A stretch of DNA of 64,000 nucleotides from Heliocidaris erythrogramma (Eukaryota; Echinodermata; Echinoidea; Camarodonta; Echinometridae). A program made the position numbers and the translations under genes. The notes beneath the pieces are model-generated. The model saw nothing but the letters and a program-made list of their open reading frames with translations, was not told where the DNA came from and made no database searches. Of the stretch, positions 33,315 to 45,057 are shown one piece after another (the first letter of the stretch is position 1; each line of letters starts with the position of its first letter). Location of the stretch: assembly GCA_025617745.1 (NCBI GenBank), contig CM046872.1:496001-560000 (forward strand), given 5' to 3'.

Positions 33315-36300
33315 GTAAAATACACCTTTTCCTATAAAAATTTGATTTTTCTTTGGTTTGGATTGTACTTGGAAGGATTTCGTGGATAAGAAGTGCAAGC
33401 AAGTCATGTGCCAGTTAGACTTGTCCGCATTTTGGTTTCCGCATAGTTTGCGAAGTATTCGTGACAGCGTGCTGGAGAATGCTGGAGGATGCGGGCCAAT
33501 GCTTGAAGTGCGTAACATAATTTTTTTCGGCACGACAAAATTTCTTGGCAACATTCTTGAACACCTCGTGGACTATATACATACCTTTGTCTTTTCTTTC
33601 ATTCTCTTTCTATATTATAATGTTATTATATATTTTTTCTCCTTTTATCTTTCTTTCCTTATGTGATTCTTTTTTTCATTTCATTTCTTTTCCAATCTTT
33701 CCTTTTGTTGTTCTTTCTTTTCTCTTTATTTAAACTTTCTATATCTTTCCTAATATTATTCTTTCCTTTCTGTCTTGTCTTATGTTATTTTTTGTTTCTT
33801 TCATTCGATCCTTTCCTTATTATTTTTTCCCTATCATTTCTCATATTATTCTTTGTTTTTTCATCTTTTCTTATCCTATTCTTTTTTTTTTGTATCATTA
33901 ATTAATAATTGTTTTTCTAATTTTTCCTTATGTTATTCTTTGTTTTTCTCCTTCTCTCTTCTTCTCTTCCTGACATTCTTTCTTATGTATTTTTTTATAT
34001 TTTATGATATCACCTTCTATTTCTATCATTTTTTATGTATTTCTTTGTTTTTCCTTCATGTGACGTCATAGCGGAGAACGACGTTAACGTTTTGAAGAGG
34101 ACGGCAAAGCCATGGTGTGCGCGTTCTCGATCTGACTAGTGGACAAGGGAGACGACGTGACGCTTGCGCAAAGCTTCAAATTACTTAATCTCGTAACTAT
34201 ATTTTTTTAAAAGAGGGGTCTATGAAACACAAGTCATGCTTACTTAATAGACTATCCACATATGTATTTCTTTACAATTACAATGTCTACATTATATCAA
34301 ATTATCGCTTTATAAACCATAACCAAGTTTATTGAATGATGTTCTGTTATATCTATGTGTCGATTCATATATTTGTTATGTTCCTGTTCTTAATATTCAT
34401 ATGTACTGTTAACAAAATTGTAAAAGATATATATGTGGAAATCACTAAACTTTGAAACTTTAAACATTCTTCTCCTCAGTAGCTCCGCTGCTGTTTACTC
34501 CTGTTTGTCATTGTATTCAAATGTATAGATATTTCTGTCCCTGGTGGCAATCGATCTAATTCACCAATATCTGTAAATTGAATCTATCTTGTATTCATTA
34601 GGTTTTATTATCATGATTTTATCACTCATTTCTTGTTCACTGGTTGGTCAAGAGCATTTCATGTAATCAAGCGTAATTCTAACAGAAGAGAAATTACTTT
34701 AAGAGAAAAATAATAACGTCACACTTTTCAGAGTGAGATAATTTCTTTTACTATTTTCCCTTCGACTGCCCCATGTTCTCTCAAACTATTTTGATGAGGA
34801 ATATAAAACAAATACTCACGGCCTTTATTCGAAAATCTAGTTGAATCTATGGGGGTCCGTCTCAGCGACTATCGTCAATCGCCTGTTACCCTCGAGGCTG
34901 ACGCCCCTCGAGAAATAGACGACTGCAGTCTCTTCGACCGACGCCGTAGATCTAACTAAATTTTTTTCGGGCCGTGTATATTTGTATACTATTTCTGGAT
35001 GTCTGGAAAAATTTCAGGTCAGATCAACGTCAGCGATAGAATTATGCATGCAAAATGAATGCATGATTAAGGTAACTGGGTTTTTTTTACAAATCAAGTC
35101 TCCATTTTCATATTTCTTAAAGATTGGTCATGCAACTTTGATGATAATACATGCAATATCACACAAGGAGATGAGGACGACGGCACATGGAAAAGAAAAA
35201 CGATCGGTAGGCATGATAAGCCAGTTTACTACTTTTATTATTATTACAGTTCTTCATGATATCAAATTGGTGTATCATTTCACAGATGATATTCCATATG
35301 TCTGCTATTTTTCGCCCCAAATTTCCCGAATTCTGCGTCTTTTCCGGTCAGATCTTTCATTCCTCTTATAAATCATAGTTTCTTGATTACTAAGATGACA
35401 GTATAATCCACATTTTTAATGATACCTGGTTTGATTCTTTCACTGAGTACTATTGGCTGACATACAATACACAGAGAGGTTTTTTTTTATATACCCCTCC
35501 AGCCAAGGAGTTATAACTCCAACTCCTTGCTCCAGCATATACAATGTTGTTTTTGCGAAAATATTTCTTATCTTCCACGCATTCATGCCCGCTGTTTACA
35601 CCACTTACGATAAGCACATATTAACACACAAAAACGATAATTGATGTTATAATTTGTTTTTTCTCAGCAGATGGGTATTACTATGCCGATTTCGAAACAT
35701 TTACTGGACACATGGCCACTGTAGAGTGTACTGTACAGTTAGGATTCTCTGCAACTTCTGGAAAACTGTTGTTCGACCATTACTCTTCTGCCAGCAATAT
35801 TGAGGTCTTCGTTTGTAAAAGTGGTGATGTTTTCGAAACCGTAGGACCAACAACTGAAAATTGGGAGAAGTTCAGCAGAACAATACAATGCTCCCCACCT
35901 TCAGAAATACATGTTAGAGCCTCTTTATTATAAATACGCTGGTATACTCGACTACAGGCGTAAATTAATGTCTTTTTGACATTGGTGATCACACTGTTCA
36001 GTCAGGCTAGGATGATTATGAAATCGAATAGTATGATACCCATAAATCGATCAAAACATATACAGTACCATCATATGTCCATAACATATATACAAGGGGA
36101 ATGGAGAGTGGGTGTTTAAACCTGGTTTTCTTCAACATGTTCTCCTTTTTTTTAAGTTAGAAGGGCGGGGGGAGGGGCACAGTATAAAATGACTTTCCCT
36201 CTTTATAACTTTGACACAACGTTTATTTCTTTTAGTCTTTAGACGTGCTAAAATGCTATATTTTTTTCTCGTTGCTTGTTAAAACTATTATAGCGGTGAA

Positions 36301-39300
36301 AATATAAGAACATTTTCTGCTCAATATTTCAGTTTGCTAATACAGAATATATTTCGAAAATTCTGATTTCATTTCATGATTATTTTTGGAACATAGGCCT
36401 ATGGTTTGTTTTTTATAGTTGCTTGTAAAAACTCTTAGCAGTGAATAAGAAATTCATAGTTTGTTCCCTCTTTGAAATCTTTCAAGTCTTTTTTTTAACA
36501 CAATTTCCATAGTCACTTTTTATCATGGTTTGATATTTTGTGAAGATATCATTTCGAGCTGTGAAGGGCACATTCTGGCTCATACCCGACCCTGACATCA
36601 GAATCGACAACATCGAAGTATACCGAGACATTGCATGGACAACAAGTATGTATATTTGATAAAGGAAATGTTCAGACCCGGCAGAGACGTTGGATAAATA
36701 TAAAAAGTAATATTTAGACAGGCAGGGTCACACTGAAAAAGAATTTATCCCGTAGCAAAGGGGCAGCATTTTACTCACATTGATTTGCCTACATTCCCTT
36801 TATTGTCAAGTTTATGTTAATTAGTATTATGTCATTATTATCATTTACGAATTGTTTCCTCCATTGATTTAAAGCATTTTTAAAGCAGGAATGATTACAA
36901 TCGAGCCTATATACAAATTAAAACGTTATATAAATCCAGATCATTTCGATTTATAATTGTACTGTGGGTAACTGAGCCCAATATTGACACAGGTAAATAT
37001 ACGTTTTTATTTTTTTGAAAAGAAGTTTGGTATGCACCAAGTAACTGGATCGATGATGGCAATCATGGCAATCAGCACTGCAGTAGAGGGGGGGGGGGGC
37101 AAAAGCGAGAGCGAATAATTGAAAATCAGCCAGGGCGTCAAACTAACATTCCGCCTTATAAAAGGTGCTAAATCGTCAGAGCTTTCGCGATTCGCGTGTG
37201 AAGGGGGAAACGCCCCCCTCCTTTCACCCACCCCTGTTACATACAGTGCAGTATTACGTCCAAATAACTAAAAAGCAGCCAGGGCTTCGAACTAAATTTC
37301 CACCCAAAAAAGTGTTACGAGCCGTTATGTTTCTCTCAAATTTGCTAAAACGTCAGAGCTTTCGCGCTCGCCTGCTTCATACAGTGCAGTATTACGTCCA
37401 AATAACTGAAAAGCAGTCCGGACGTTGAAATAACTTTCCGCCTAAAACAAAGGGGCTACGAGCCGTTATCTTTCTCTCAAATTTGCTAAAACGTCAGAGC
37501 TTTCGCGCGGGAAGGGGAAAACTCTCCCTCCCTGCACCAACCCCTGTTACATACAGTGCAATATTGCGTCCAAGTAATTGAAAAACAGTCGGGGCATCGA
37601 ACTCTAACTTTCCGCCTGAAACATTCTTTGCTACAAGCTGTTATCTTTCTCTCAAATTAGCTGTAAAACTTTGCTGTCAGAGCTTTCGCGCTTCGCGCGG
37701 GAGGGAAAAAATTTCCCCCTCCCTGCACCCAACCCCTGGTGAACACGTTTTGCGTGCTCATCACCAATTTCGCACTCTTCGCGTGCTCACAGCCGCCTCC
37801 TTACAATGAAATCCTAGCTATGCGGTTGGATCCTTCACGTCCCCCACTGCCCCCCCCCCTATTGAAAAAATCCTGGCTACGCCTGTGGCAATCAGGCACC
37901 GAGATAGCACTCGCAAAAACACAATCGTAATTGAGATGGATGTGATATTTTGAAACACATATTTAGGACTCATTTGAGGTCGTTATAGAAACCTATCTTT
38001 AGTATTTTAAATCCAGTTTAGAGAAACTTTCACTAGCATTATTGTGTCAACATTTTCATCAACTGATTGATTATATTTTTTTTCCTTGAAAAGTTGGGGA
38101 TATAATTTGTTCAGGCCACACCCTCCCTCAAAAGTGTGTGTGGGTGGGGATGTGCGTGTATGTGTGCGTGTGATCTTGTTTAGCCGTATGTCCGAGGACA
38201 CTTTCGGACAGAGAAAAAATTTAATCCATGAGAACAATGGTCCTCGGAAGCCGGTCAATAAATTTGTACCTTATTCCGTCGACAGTCCGAGGACGGTGGA
38301 ACAATACTTGTCCTCCGAAATATAGCCTAGCTATATACAGTTGCACGCGCGCGCGCGCGCGCGTGTGTGGGTGTGTGTGTGGGGGGTGTGCGTTTTTGTG
38401 TGTATGTGTGTGTTGGGGGAAGGTGTATACCCCTATTTCCCCGGGATGTACGCCCGTGCAATCGTTGAAAGAATTGAAAGCCCTTCATTAACTTTTTAAC
38501 TGTTTCTCATATTGCTTCAGCGGACTCACCTTTAACGTGGCGGAAATCGACCACAGATATTAATACAACAAAGCCATTTGTTCCCACTTTAAATTCGACA
38601 TCGTTGATCTCCTCTACGGGCTCACATACTTCATCACCAAGGAGCTCATCTTATAGTAAAACCACAGAGGCACCATTAAACTCGACATACCACACCAAAA
38701 CTGTCTCACCGACTGCCATATCAGAGTGGACACCGATAACTAGGGAAAGTCACATCAGTGCAACGGTGTCGGTAAGACCTCGAACATTCGAAACAACTGC
38801 CAAATCCACACAAACAACTCCAAATTCCACCCTGCAGAACGAAGAAAATCAGAGAGGTAATTCACGATACATTATCATTTTTAGATCAAAGAAAACACGT
38901 TTGAAGATTAATGTTTAGCCGGGCGGATATAATCAAAAAATTTTATCATGATGATCAAGGAAACTGTTGAAGCTGAAACCTGTAGACTGGACATAACGAC
39001 AATGTAATAACCAATATCGTAAATAAATTACTGAAATAAGATATTCCTTCAAGCAAACTGACTTTCCTAAGCCACAAGATTTTTTCTTTCGAATAAGGCA
39101 ATCATCATGATAATAATGATCACAGCTAATTGAAAAATTGGCATGACAAGGTTGATTTATATTCCTTACATGCAGGAGATCCTGACGCTGCCATTATCTC
39201 TGTCAGCGTTATCCTCACATTTCTATTCATTGTAGCTACAGCAGTCATCTTGATTCTATATCGCCGCCGAAGGTAATCTCAAGATGGATTTAGAAAAAAA

Positions 39301-42300
39301 TATGAAAACGGATATGACATACTTTTGGGGTCATATTTAAGCATGTCAAGTGAATGTATGTATGTAACTAACTTAAATTTATCATCAATAATATTTATAA
39401 GAAATGTCCTTTCCCCCAATCAACATGATCAGATGCCGAAAGAGAGAGAGAGAGAGAGGGAGGTGGGGGAGAGAGAATAATTATGTCTGAGAAGAAGATG
39501 ATATGGTCACCTTCATACATTCTCTCTCGTCCACTTTTCACGCACCGAATAGGACCAGTGCTCCCTCAGTGACTCGATCAACGCGAAGCCAATGATTATA
39601 TGTCACATTTTCACATTAGCATTTCCCTTCCAGCCATTTCTTAGTATGGACGTCAGAATATTTACCCACGCCGATGAAATCGGCAGGGTTATGTAAAGGG
39701 CTCCGTATGTTTTTTTTTTTACCCACGCCGATGAAATCGGCAGGGTTATGTAAAGGGCTCCGTATGTTTTTGTTTGTTTGTTTGTTTGTTTGTTTGTTTG
39801 TTTGTATGTTTGTTTGTTTGTTTGTTTGTTTGTGTACAAGATAACAAGAGAACGGGTGCACGGATTTGCACCAAATTTTCAGGGAATGTTCAGAAAGTGA
39901 CAGGAAAGAATCGATTAGATTTTGGTGATGATTGGTTGACCCCTGCAAATTCTGTGTGACCTTGAACTTTTGACCCTGTAGTAAAGTATAGGAACTTCAG
40001 TTCAGAGAGTGACAGGATAGAAACTAGAAAGTTTGATGACCCCAAACTTCGCCTGCCGATGTAGAAATATTTTGGTCAATCAAAACACTCATTACTTCGT
40101 CTCACCAAAAATCTATTTCAGGTTTATGAATTTTAGAAGACTTTTAGACCCATTATTTGCTATTTCACTTCAAATCCGCACGAGCCTGCAATGAATATTC
40201 AAAGCCAACGTATCCCAGCAACAAGGGATTTTTCGCGCTTGAACTGTACTCTCGTTGCGAAATCGAAAGCGGCTAGGTATACGGTATACGTATAGCCTAG
40301 CACGTCTAATTTCTCCTATTTCTTATCTTCTGTGCATTTCTGTTTATTTTCCCCGGTTCTTTCCACTTTGTTGTGGAAGTTTTTGTGATTTATTTTATCC
40401 TGGTGGACGTGTAGTACGTGATTTTAATTGTTTTCGGTGAAAATCTGGTGCGTTTGTTCGACGTGAGTGAGTCTATCGCACTCGCGAGTGTTCGCGTGTG
40501 TTGATCTGAGTGAGTGGCTGAGTAGCTGTAGTGTACCTACATAACTATACACAGCACTGTCGCGAAGTGCCTGGGGCCGGCTGACTGTAGTACTGAGTGA
40601 GTAAGCTCTGTGCCTCGCATGCACGTCATTTTCAAGTCGAGATCCAACTTCTTTTGTCGTCATATTTATTTTATCCAAGCCCGATGAAAAAAAAACAACA
40701 ACCCGAATTGCAATGTAAAGATAGAACATGAATACATTTACTAACACTGACATGACTGAACCAAGGCCGTACGCAGCGGGGGGGGGGGGGGGGGGGGGCA
40801 GTTGCCCCCCCTGCCCCCCCCCCCCAGAAATTTCAAAATCATACTTTTTTTAAATCGGGTTTTAGACTTCAAGTTATGGGTTCCTTTGAAAGCGATCATC
40901 TTGCCCCCCCCCCCCCCCCAGGAAAAAAATTTCTGCGTAAGGCCTTGGACTGAACACTGAATACAAATTGCTAACATTTTTTTTCTCACCACGCCACGCT
41001 CTCTGACATGTCTAATCAATTACTTTTAGGGGAGGGACGTTTCAATAATAAAATATCTTTTTCAGAACCATTTTTTCAAGGGTGGGGACACACAAAGCTA
41101 TGACCTGGATATGGCAAAATTTATTGGGGGGGGGGGGAGATGTGCCTCTTGTTATCCCCTTTGAATGGCTACTGCTTACAAAAATAATCGCAACAAAACA
41201 AAACCTATTGGGTTAAGGCGTGGGTCTGCCGCCTTTGACGGCCTTTCTAGTTTTTTATAGTCTTCTCTGACTCACGGAATATTTCGACGTTGGTACACAG
41301 CTCTCTGCACAGTATGAGATATTTTGAATTGATAAATAATGTGTGGACAAGACCTATTCATATATACTCTTGATTTCATAAGAATTATCATTTGAAATAA
41401 CCCTACAGGGGCGTAGCTACGGAGGGGGGGGGGGGCACTGGGGGGACGTGTTCCCCATCGAATGGTCAAAAAAAGAAAAAAAAAAGGGGGGATCTTTTTT
41501 TTTTTTTAACGAGAAGGAAATTGAGAAGGTGAAGGCAACGTGAAAAGAAGATGGCACGACCCCTTTCCATACAGCGCCCCCTAAGTAAAAAAAAATAATT
41601 AAAAAAAAATGAATTAAACCTCAAGCCAGAATTTCTCATTAGGCCTTCCATAAAACCTTTCTGGCTATAAGTGCAAAGATACATGTTTGGCCCTGATCAT
41701 TTGTTTGCAATGGATAGATGGGGGCATACATAATATATTTTTGTTTTCAGCCACACCACGACGCTTAAAATCTGTCGTTGCCACGTTTGATTATACAGTG
41801 TTCTATTGTGCACACACTATTACCCTCAAGAACTATGGGCTGAACTAACATGCCACCACATGATTTGTTATTATCCTATGCTTTAGAGTACGTATTAAAA
41901 AGTACGCACTTTAAAAATATCCTTCAAAATCATAATTTCACAATATCCATACGATTGTTTGTTATACAATTATGGGTGAGGGTCGGTTTCATCGAATGAC
42001 ACTGTGAGGATCGACAATATTTTGCGCTTGAATGAGTAGTGGCTACTTTGGTAAAACTCGCAAAAATGCCTCAGTCTTGAATTTGATCGAAATGCCTATC
42101 AGGTAGTAACTGCTTATTCTCTGTGTACTTTCAATAATTGATTTAAACAATCATTTAATCCTTAATCCTATAACTATACGCACATACCCACCCCTCCCTT
42201 CCACACACACACACGCACACACACTCCCTCACCCACAACCGCCCCACACAAAACACTGAGATTATGTCTTATTGCGTACAGTTCCATCTGTGACTGGAAC

Positions 42301-44691
42301 ATGTCGAAAGGAAGCAAACTGCAATGCATTACAGGAAGATGGACATAACATGTTCCATTTTCAAGAAAAGAGATTTTAAAAATCTGTTTTGACCATTTAA
42401 AGTTGTTTCTTTCTTTGCCTCATCTCTTCCAACCGGTTTAGGATGCGTTACTGTATGTTGCATGTGGAAAGGATGCACTGTAATGCATGATGGTATATTT
42501 TACAAGAAGAAATGTTAAACATTATTTTTCTCAATAAATTTGATTCTCTTTTAAATTCTTATTTGTCATACAAGACGTTGTTTATAAGGTCTTGTAACTT
42601 ATAAGAGGAATAAGAAATTTTAAGAAGAAAATTTGTAAATGTTAGGGTTCCCCTCCCGTTAATGCATTGACTCTTTCTAACACTCTTAAGGCAAAAATGG
42701 GTATTGATGCAGAGGGGTTGTGCTGGAAAGACACCATCTGCAATGGTGGTGGCGCTTTGTGGGTTAGGGCAGTGGCGTATCCAACCATGGGTAAAGCTGG
42801 TGTAGCTCCTTCTTGAAGGCCCGGGGGAAAAACAGTACATCTTGCTATGCTCACTAAGCTTAAGCTGTACAAGAACAGAGCTGTCCAGATACATTTAACC
42901 CTGTCTTGGGAGCATTCCGTCCACCTCACCTTTATTAATTTCTGAATACACCACTGTGGGTGTGCACTGCTAGGTATAAGATTAAGGACTAAATGATTGT
43001 TTAAATCAATTATTGTTGGTTAACAGAGAACATGCAGTTACTGCCTGATAGGCATTTTGATCAAATTCAAGACTGGATTTTTTCGCAAACCAATTTTTGC
43101 GAGTTTTACCTAATTAATAACCATTACTCACTCAAGCGTAAAATATTGTCAATACTCATAGTGTCATCCGATGAATCAGACCCTCACCCATTATCGTACA
43201 GGAAAAAAATCGTATGGACATTGTGAAATTATGATTTTTGAGGATATTTTCAAAGTGTGCACTTTTTTGACATGCACTGTATAATAGAAGTCACATGGAT
43301 TCAAGCCACGAAATGGCACTTGAACTTCAGACATAGAGTGTATAGTCCTCAAGCATTAAATTAATAATTAAATGTATATTTATTTATTTATTTATATAAC
43401 ATTTGATAAAAATATGCACATATCACAACTATACAAACAAACCCAATAATTTTAGTCTCTTATTCACGAATTTAAGCAATTATAACAGATAATTACAATT
43501 GTTCAAATACCTACGAGGAACATCATACGGTAGTTATTTATTCATTTTTTAGTTGTTTTATTCCCTCTTTTTCATTATCAAATTCATATTATCAGGGTGC
43601 CGCTGCCGCAGCAGAGTGACTCGTTTGGAGATCCCGGAAAACGCTCTTGTGACAATGTCTACGCGAATGCAGTTTTTTCTTCTAAAGATTTTGAGATAAA
43701 TCAACCTGATGTCATTAGGGAAGCTCATCTCAACAATGGCCTACATAGACAACATCACCCATCATCTTTAACCAATCCTCAAGGCTCCTTGAGTCACCTT
43801 CAGGAAGATGAATGTAACGGGTATAAAGGATTCGACAATTCTACAAGAGGACAGGGAGGTTACATGGATCTGAAACCACAAGAAGGGGTGGTTCATCCAG
43901 AAGAGGACGCAGGTCAAGAATACTTTGTCCATGCAGGGCCTGGTGATATGGACAGTGATGGAGAAGGGAGGACAGGAACAACTTCTACGGATGTAGAGGA
44001 GCAGGCTTATGATCATCTGAATCGTGGGATCAGCAACGGCAACAACCGGGATGTACTGGCCGAGGGCCATTACGGCGCTGTCGCAGTCATGTCTGACGAA
44101 GACCAGTACAATAATTTGGCGCACGGCAATGAATCAGTTATCAACCAAAGAAGTAGCAAGGACAGAACAAACTCAAAGATGATTGTTCGCGAAAGTTGCC
44201 AGGATGATGGAAACGAGTACCAAACTCTCGGTCTTGTTGATGAGAATGATGCAAAGCGGTGTGACAAAATAGGCGACAACCATTACAACGTGCTGGGTGA
44301 AACTGAGGAAGATCGGATGGGAAGTTCCGCAAAGACATCCAAAGACACAACTTCCAGTGATGACTACCACATCATGCATCCCGGAATGGAGTTGAATGAC
44401 TACCATCTGTACCAACATCCTGACGAAGAGCTATATAGTGGTCAAGCAAAAAACTACACCTCGAAACCAGAAAACGACGAGGATATGTATTATTACCCGA
44501 TAGCTAGTGTACAAGGAAAGGGAATGGCCAAAGGTAATATCGAATCCACCAACGAACCCTTGTCACAAGGAGAAGGAGATGACTACTATTCGGTTGTCAA
44601 CGTCCAAAGACAGGTTGATACCTCTGGAGACGCTGAAGACAAACAGCATGAACCAATCTACAGCAGTGATGTCTACTCGGAGCTGGTGTAA
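33239..44691 (+). CDS. Gene 2: MAM-like/mucin-stalk transmembrane receptor with single-unit tyrosine tail
   Basis: Join of 33239-33314, 35671-35912, 36546-36645, 38521-38856, 39176-39272 and 43596-44691: 1,947 bp, 648 residues, frame intact throughout. It has a signal peptide (MGSFQIHIAVIWIIAVTSCA), a MAM-like ectodomain (DGYYYADFE..., KLLFDHY, ISFRAVKG, IRIDNIEVY), a Thr/Ser/Pro stalk, one transmembrane helix with stop-transfer RRRR, and a ~365-aa acidic tail. Splice borders are GT/AG; the donor after 35912 (GTTAGA) is weak. Exon phases match gene 1 throughout. Probably a plasma-membrane receptor or adaptor. The ligand is unknown and I do not recognise a named family. Large introns carry many transposons. 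Confidence 0.82.
33358..33510 (+). other. Open stretch in gene 2 intron 1, unassigned
   Basis: An open frame reads DCTWKDFVDKKCKQVMCQ and on through AGGCGPMLE, followed by GTGCGT, a possible donor. I see no good acceptor before it in a matching phase and no counterpart in gene 1. It may be a coding relic or chance. Confidence 0.2.
33577..34060. repeat. Pyrimidine-rich low-complexity tract in gene 2 intron 1
   Basis: About 480 bp dominated by TTTCTTT, CCTTATGTTATTC and similar runs. The overlapping Phe/Leu/Ser-rich frames here are artefacts of composition. Confidence 0.9.
34061..35670. other. Gene 2 intron 1, remainder
   Basis: AT-rich, with one CpG-containing stretch near 34840-34960 that includes GACGCCCCTCGAGAAATAG (similar to 25920). 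I recognise no exon or RNA gene; the frame at 34982-35371 lacks domain features. Confidence 0.4.
35671..35912 (+). CDS. Gene 2 exon 2: first part of MAM-like ectodomain
   Basis: Acceptor TTTTTTCTCAGCAG, 242 bp (identical length to the gene 1 counterpart), phase 1 in and phase 0 out. It encodes DGYYYADFETFTGHMATVEC, then SGKLLFDHYSSASNIEVFVC and ENWEKFSRTIQCSPPSEIH. The conserved aromatic, Cys and His-Tyr positions align with gene 1. The donor GTTAGA is non-optimal. Confidence 0.78.
36546..36645 (+). CDS. Gene 2 exon 3: end of MAM-like ectodomain
   Basis: Acceptor TTTTGTGAAG, donor A|GTATGT, 100 bp, phase 0 in and phase 1 out. It encodes ISFRAVKGTFWLIPDPDIRI, then DNIEVYRDIAW. Four codons longer than the gene 1 exon. 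Confidence 0.75.
37066..37745. repeat. ~170-bp tandem repeat array in gene 2 intron 3
   Basis: Four degenerate units share ACGTCAGAGCTTTCGCG, CATACAGTGCARTATTACGTCC and GTTATCTTTCTCTCAAATT. Frames 37165-37428 and 37007-37231 are read through the array. The unit borders a CGCGAAAGC-type repeat; the origin is unclear. Confidence 0.8.
38343..38430. repeat. (CG)n/(TG)n tract
   Basis: CGCGCGCGCGCG followed by GTGTGTG-rich sequence, about 85 bp. Alternating purine-pyrimidine of this kind can adopt Z-DNA (general knowledge). It lies in the intron just upstream of the gene 2 stalk exon. Confidence 0.9.
38521..38856 (+). CDS. Gene 2 exon 4: mucin-like stalk
   Basis: Acceptor ATATTGCTTCAG, donor AGAG|GTAATT, 336 bp, phase 1 in and out. 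It encodes ~112 residues rich in Ser/Thr/Pro (SSTGSHTSSPRSSSYSKTTE, TFETTAKSTQTTPNSTLQNE) with N-x-S/T sites. Homologous to the gene 1 stalk mainly at its C-terminal end. Confidence 0.85.
39176..39272 (+). CDS. Gene 2 exon 5: transmembrane helix
   Basis: 97 bp, the same length as in gene 1, phase 1 in and phase 2 out. It encodes GDPDAAIISVSVILTFLFIV and on to LILYRRRR. The acceptor region reads TGCAGGAG, so an alternative acceptor 3 bp downstream (39179) would drop one residue without changing frame. Confidence 0.88.
39655..39840. repeat. Duplicated ~60-bp module plus (TTTG)n
   Basis: ACCCACGCCGATGAAATCGG with its following bases occurs twice (39661 and 39721), then ~17 TTTG units (39767-39832). 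The downstream sequence (GGATTTGCACCAAATTTTC) looks like part of an old dispersed repeat. Frames here are artefacts. Confidence 0.85.
39960..40760. other. Gene 2 intron 5, no recognised feature
   Basis: Non-coding by inspection. A GC-richer patch around 40440-40620 contains GAGTGAGT-type short repeats. No transposon termini located. Confidence 0.35.
40762..40947. mobile_element. hAT-like MITE with perfect 8-bp TSD
   Basis: Ends CAAGGCCGTACGCAG and CTGCGTAAGGCCTTG. GACTGAAC is repeated exactly on both sides (40754-40761 and 40948-40955). The interior is largely G and C homopolymers. Confidence 0.85.
41822..43360. mobile_element. Foldback element with ~300-bp inverted arms in gene 2 intron 5
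   Basis: 41890-42180 is an imperfect inverted copy of 42985-43270 (shared AAAATATCCTTCAAAATCATAA-type, GATTGTTTAAATCAATTATT and TGCCTATCAGG sequence). Weaker similarity extends outward (CTCAAG...ACTAT). The ~800-bp loop holds GGAAGCAAACTGCAATGCAT-type subrepeats and another MITE. No coding content. Confidence 0.7.
42769..42957. mobile_element. Short hAT-like MITE in the foldback loop
   Basis: CAGTGGCGTATCCAACC at the left and TTCTGAATACACCACTG at the right are imperfect complements beginning CAGTGG. The overlapping minus-strand frames are not genes. Confidence 0.6.
43596..44691 (+). CDS. Gene 2 exon 6: ~365-residue tyrosine-motif tail
   Basis: Acceptor CATATTATCAG, phase 2 in, ends TAA. It encodes NVYANAVFS and REAHLNNG (gene 1: KVYVNAAFS, RDTHLSNR), YMDLKPQ, EEQAYDHLNRG, HYGAVAVMSDE, QYNNLAHGN, NEYQTLGLVDE, HYNVLGETEE, DDYHIMHPGMELNDYHLYQH, YYYPIASV, DDYYSVVNV, and a C-terminal PIYSSDVYSELV. 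This is one copy of the unit multiplied in gene 1, plus a C-terminal piece gene 1 lacks. YNNL could bind GRB2-type SH2 domains (pY-x-N rule); the C-terminal YSELV is ITIM-like. No kinase or phosphatase domain. Confidence 0.88.
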
Positions 44692-45057
44692 ATACTAAAA
44701 TACTACGGTGTGCGTGTATTTTAAACGACCTCCTTTTTACTCTTAATATTTCAACAGGTTTAATGACAGTGCCTGAAAAATCAGTAAACTGACACATAAA
44801 ATTGACTTTTTAACTTTGGGATCATTTTGGGATCAATCATTTTCGGATGTATCACATTTAACTAAATTCCAAGGAAATAAGATCACCAAAGAAATATGAA
44901 TTTTCGAAGTCATTATACATAATTGATCGATAACAGATTCTACATAGAAACGATAAGACCAAGCAATAATGATTTATAAAATGCAACACTTAATATGTCC
45001 TACTGGCTACACGCGCCTTTATACTAGGAATATTATACAACCCTTGTATATGTACAA
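44692..45057. other. 3' flank of gene 2
   Basis: Presumed 3' UTR and downstream DNA. I see no clear AATAAA in this stretch; AAATAAGATC at 44875 is the nearest variant. No other gene. Confidence 0.4.

Noticed and set aside
33545..34071. Phe/Leu-rich frames resembling membrane proteins
   Set aside because: Composition artefact of a ~480-bp pyrimidine tract; all three frames give similar hydrophobic output.
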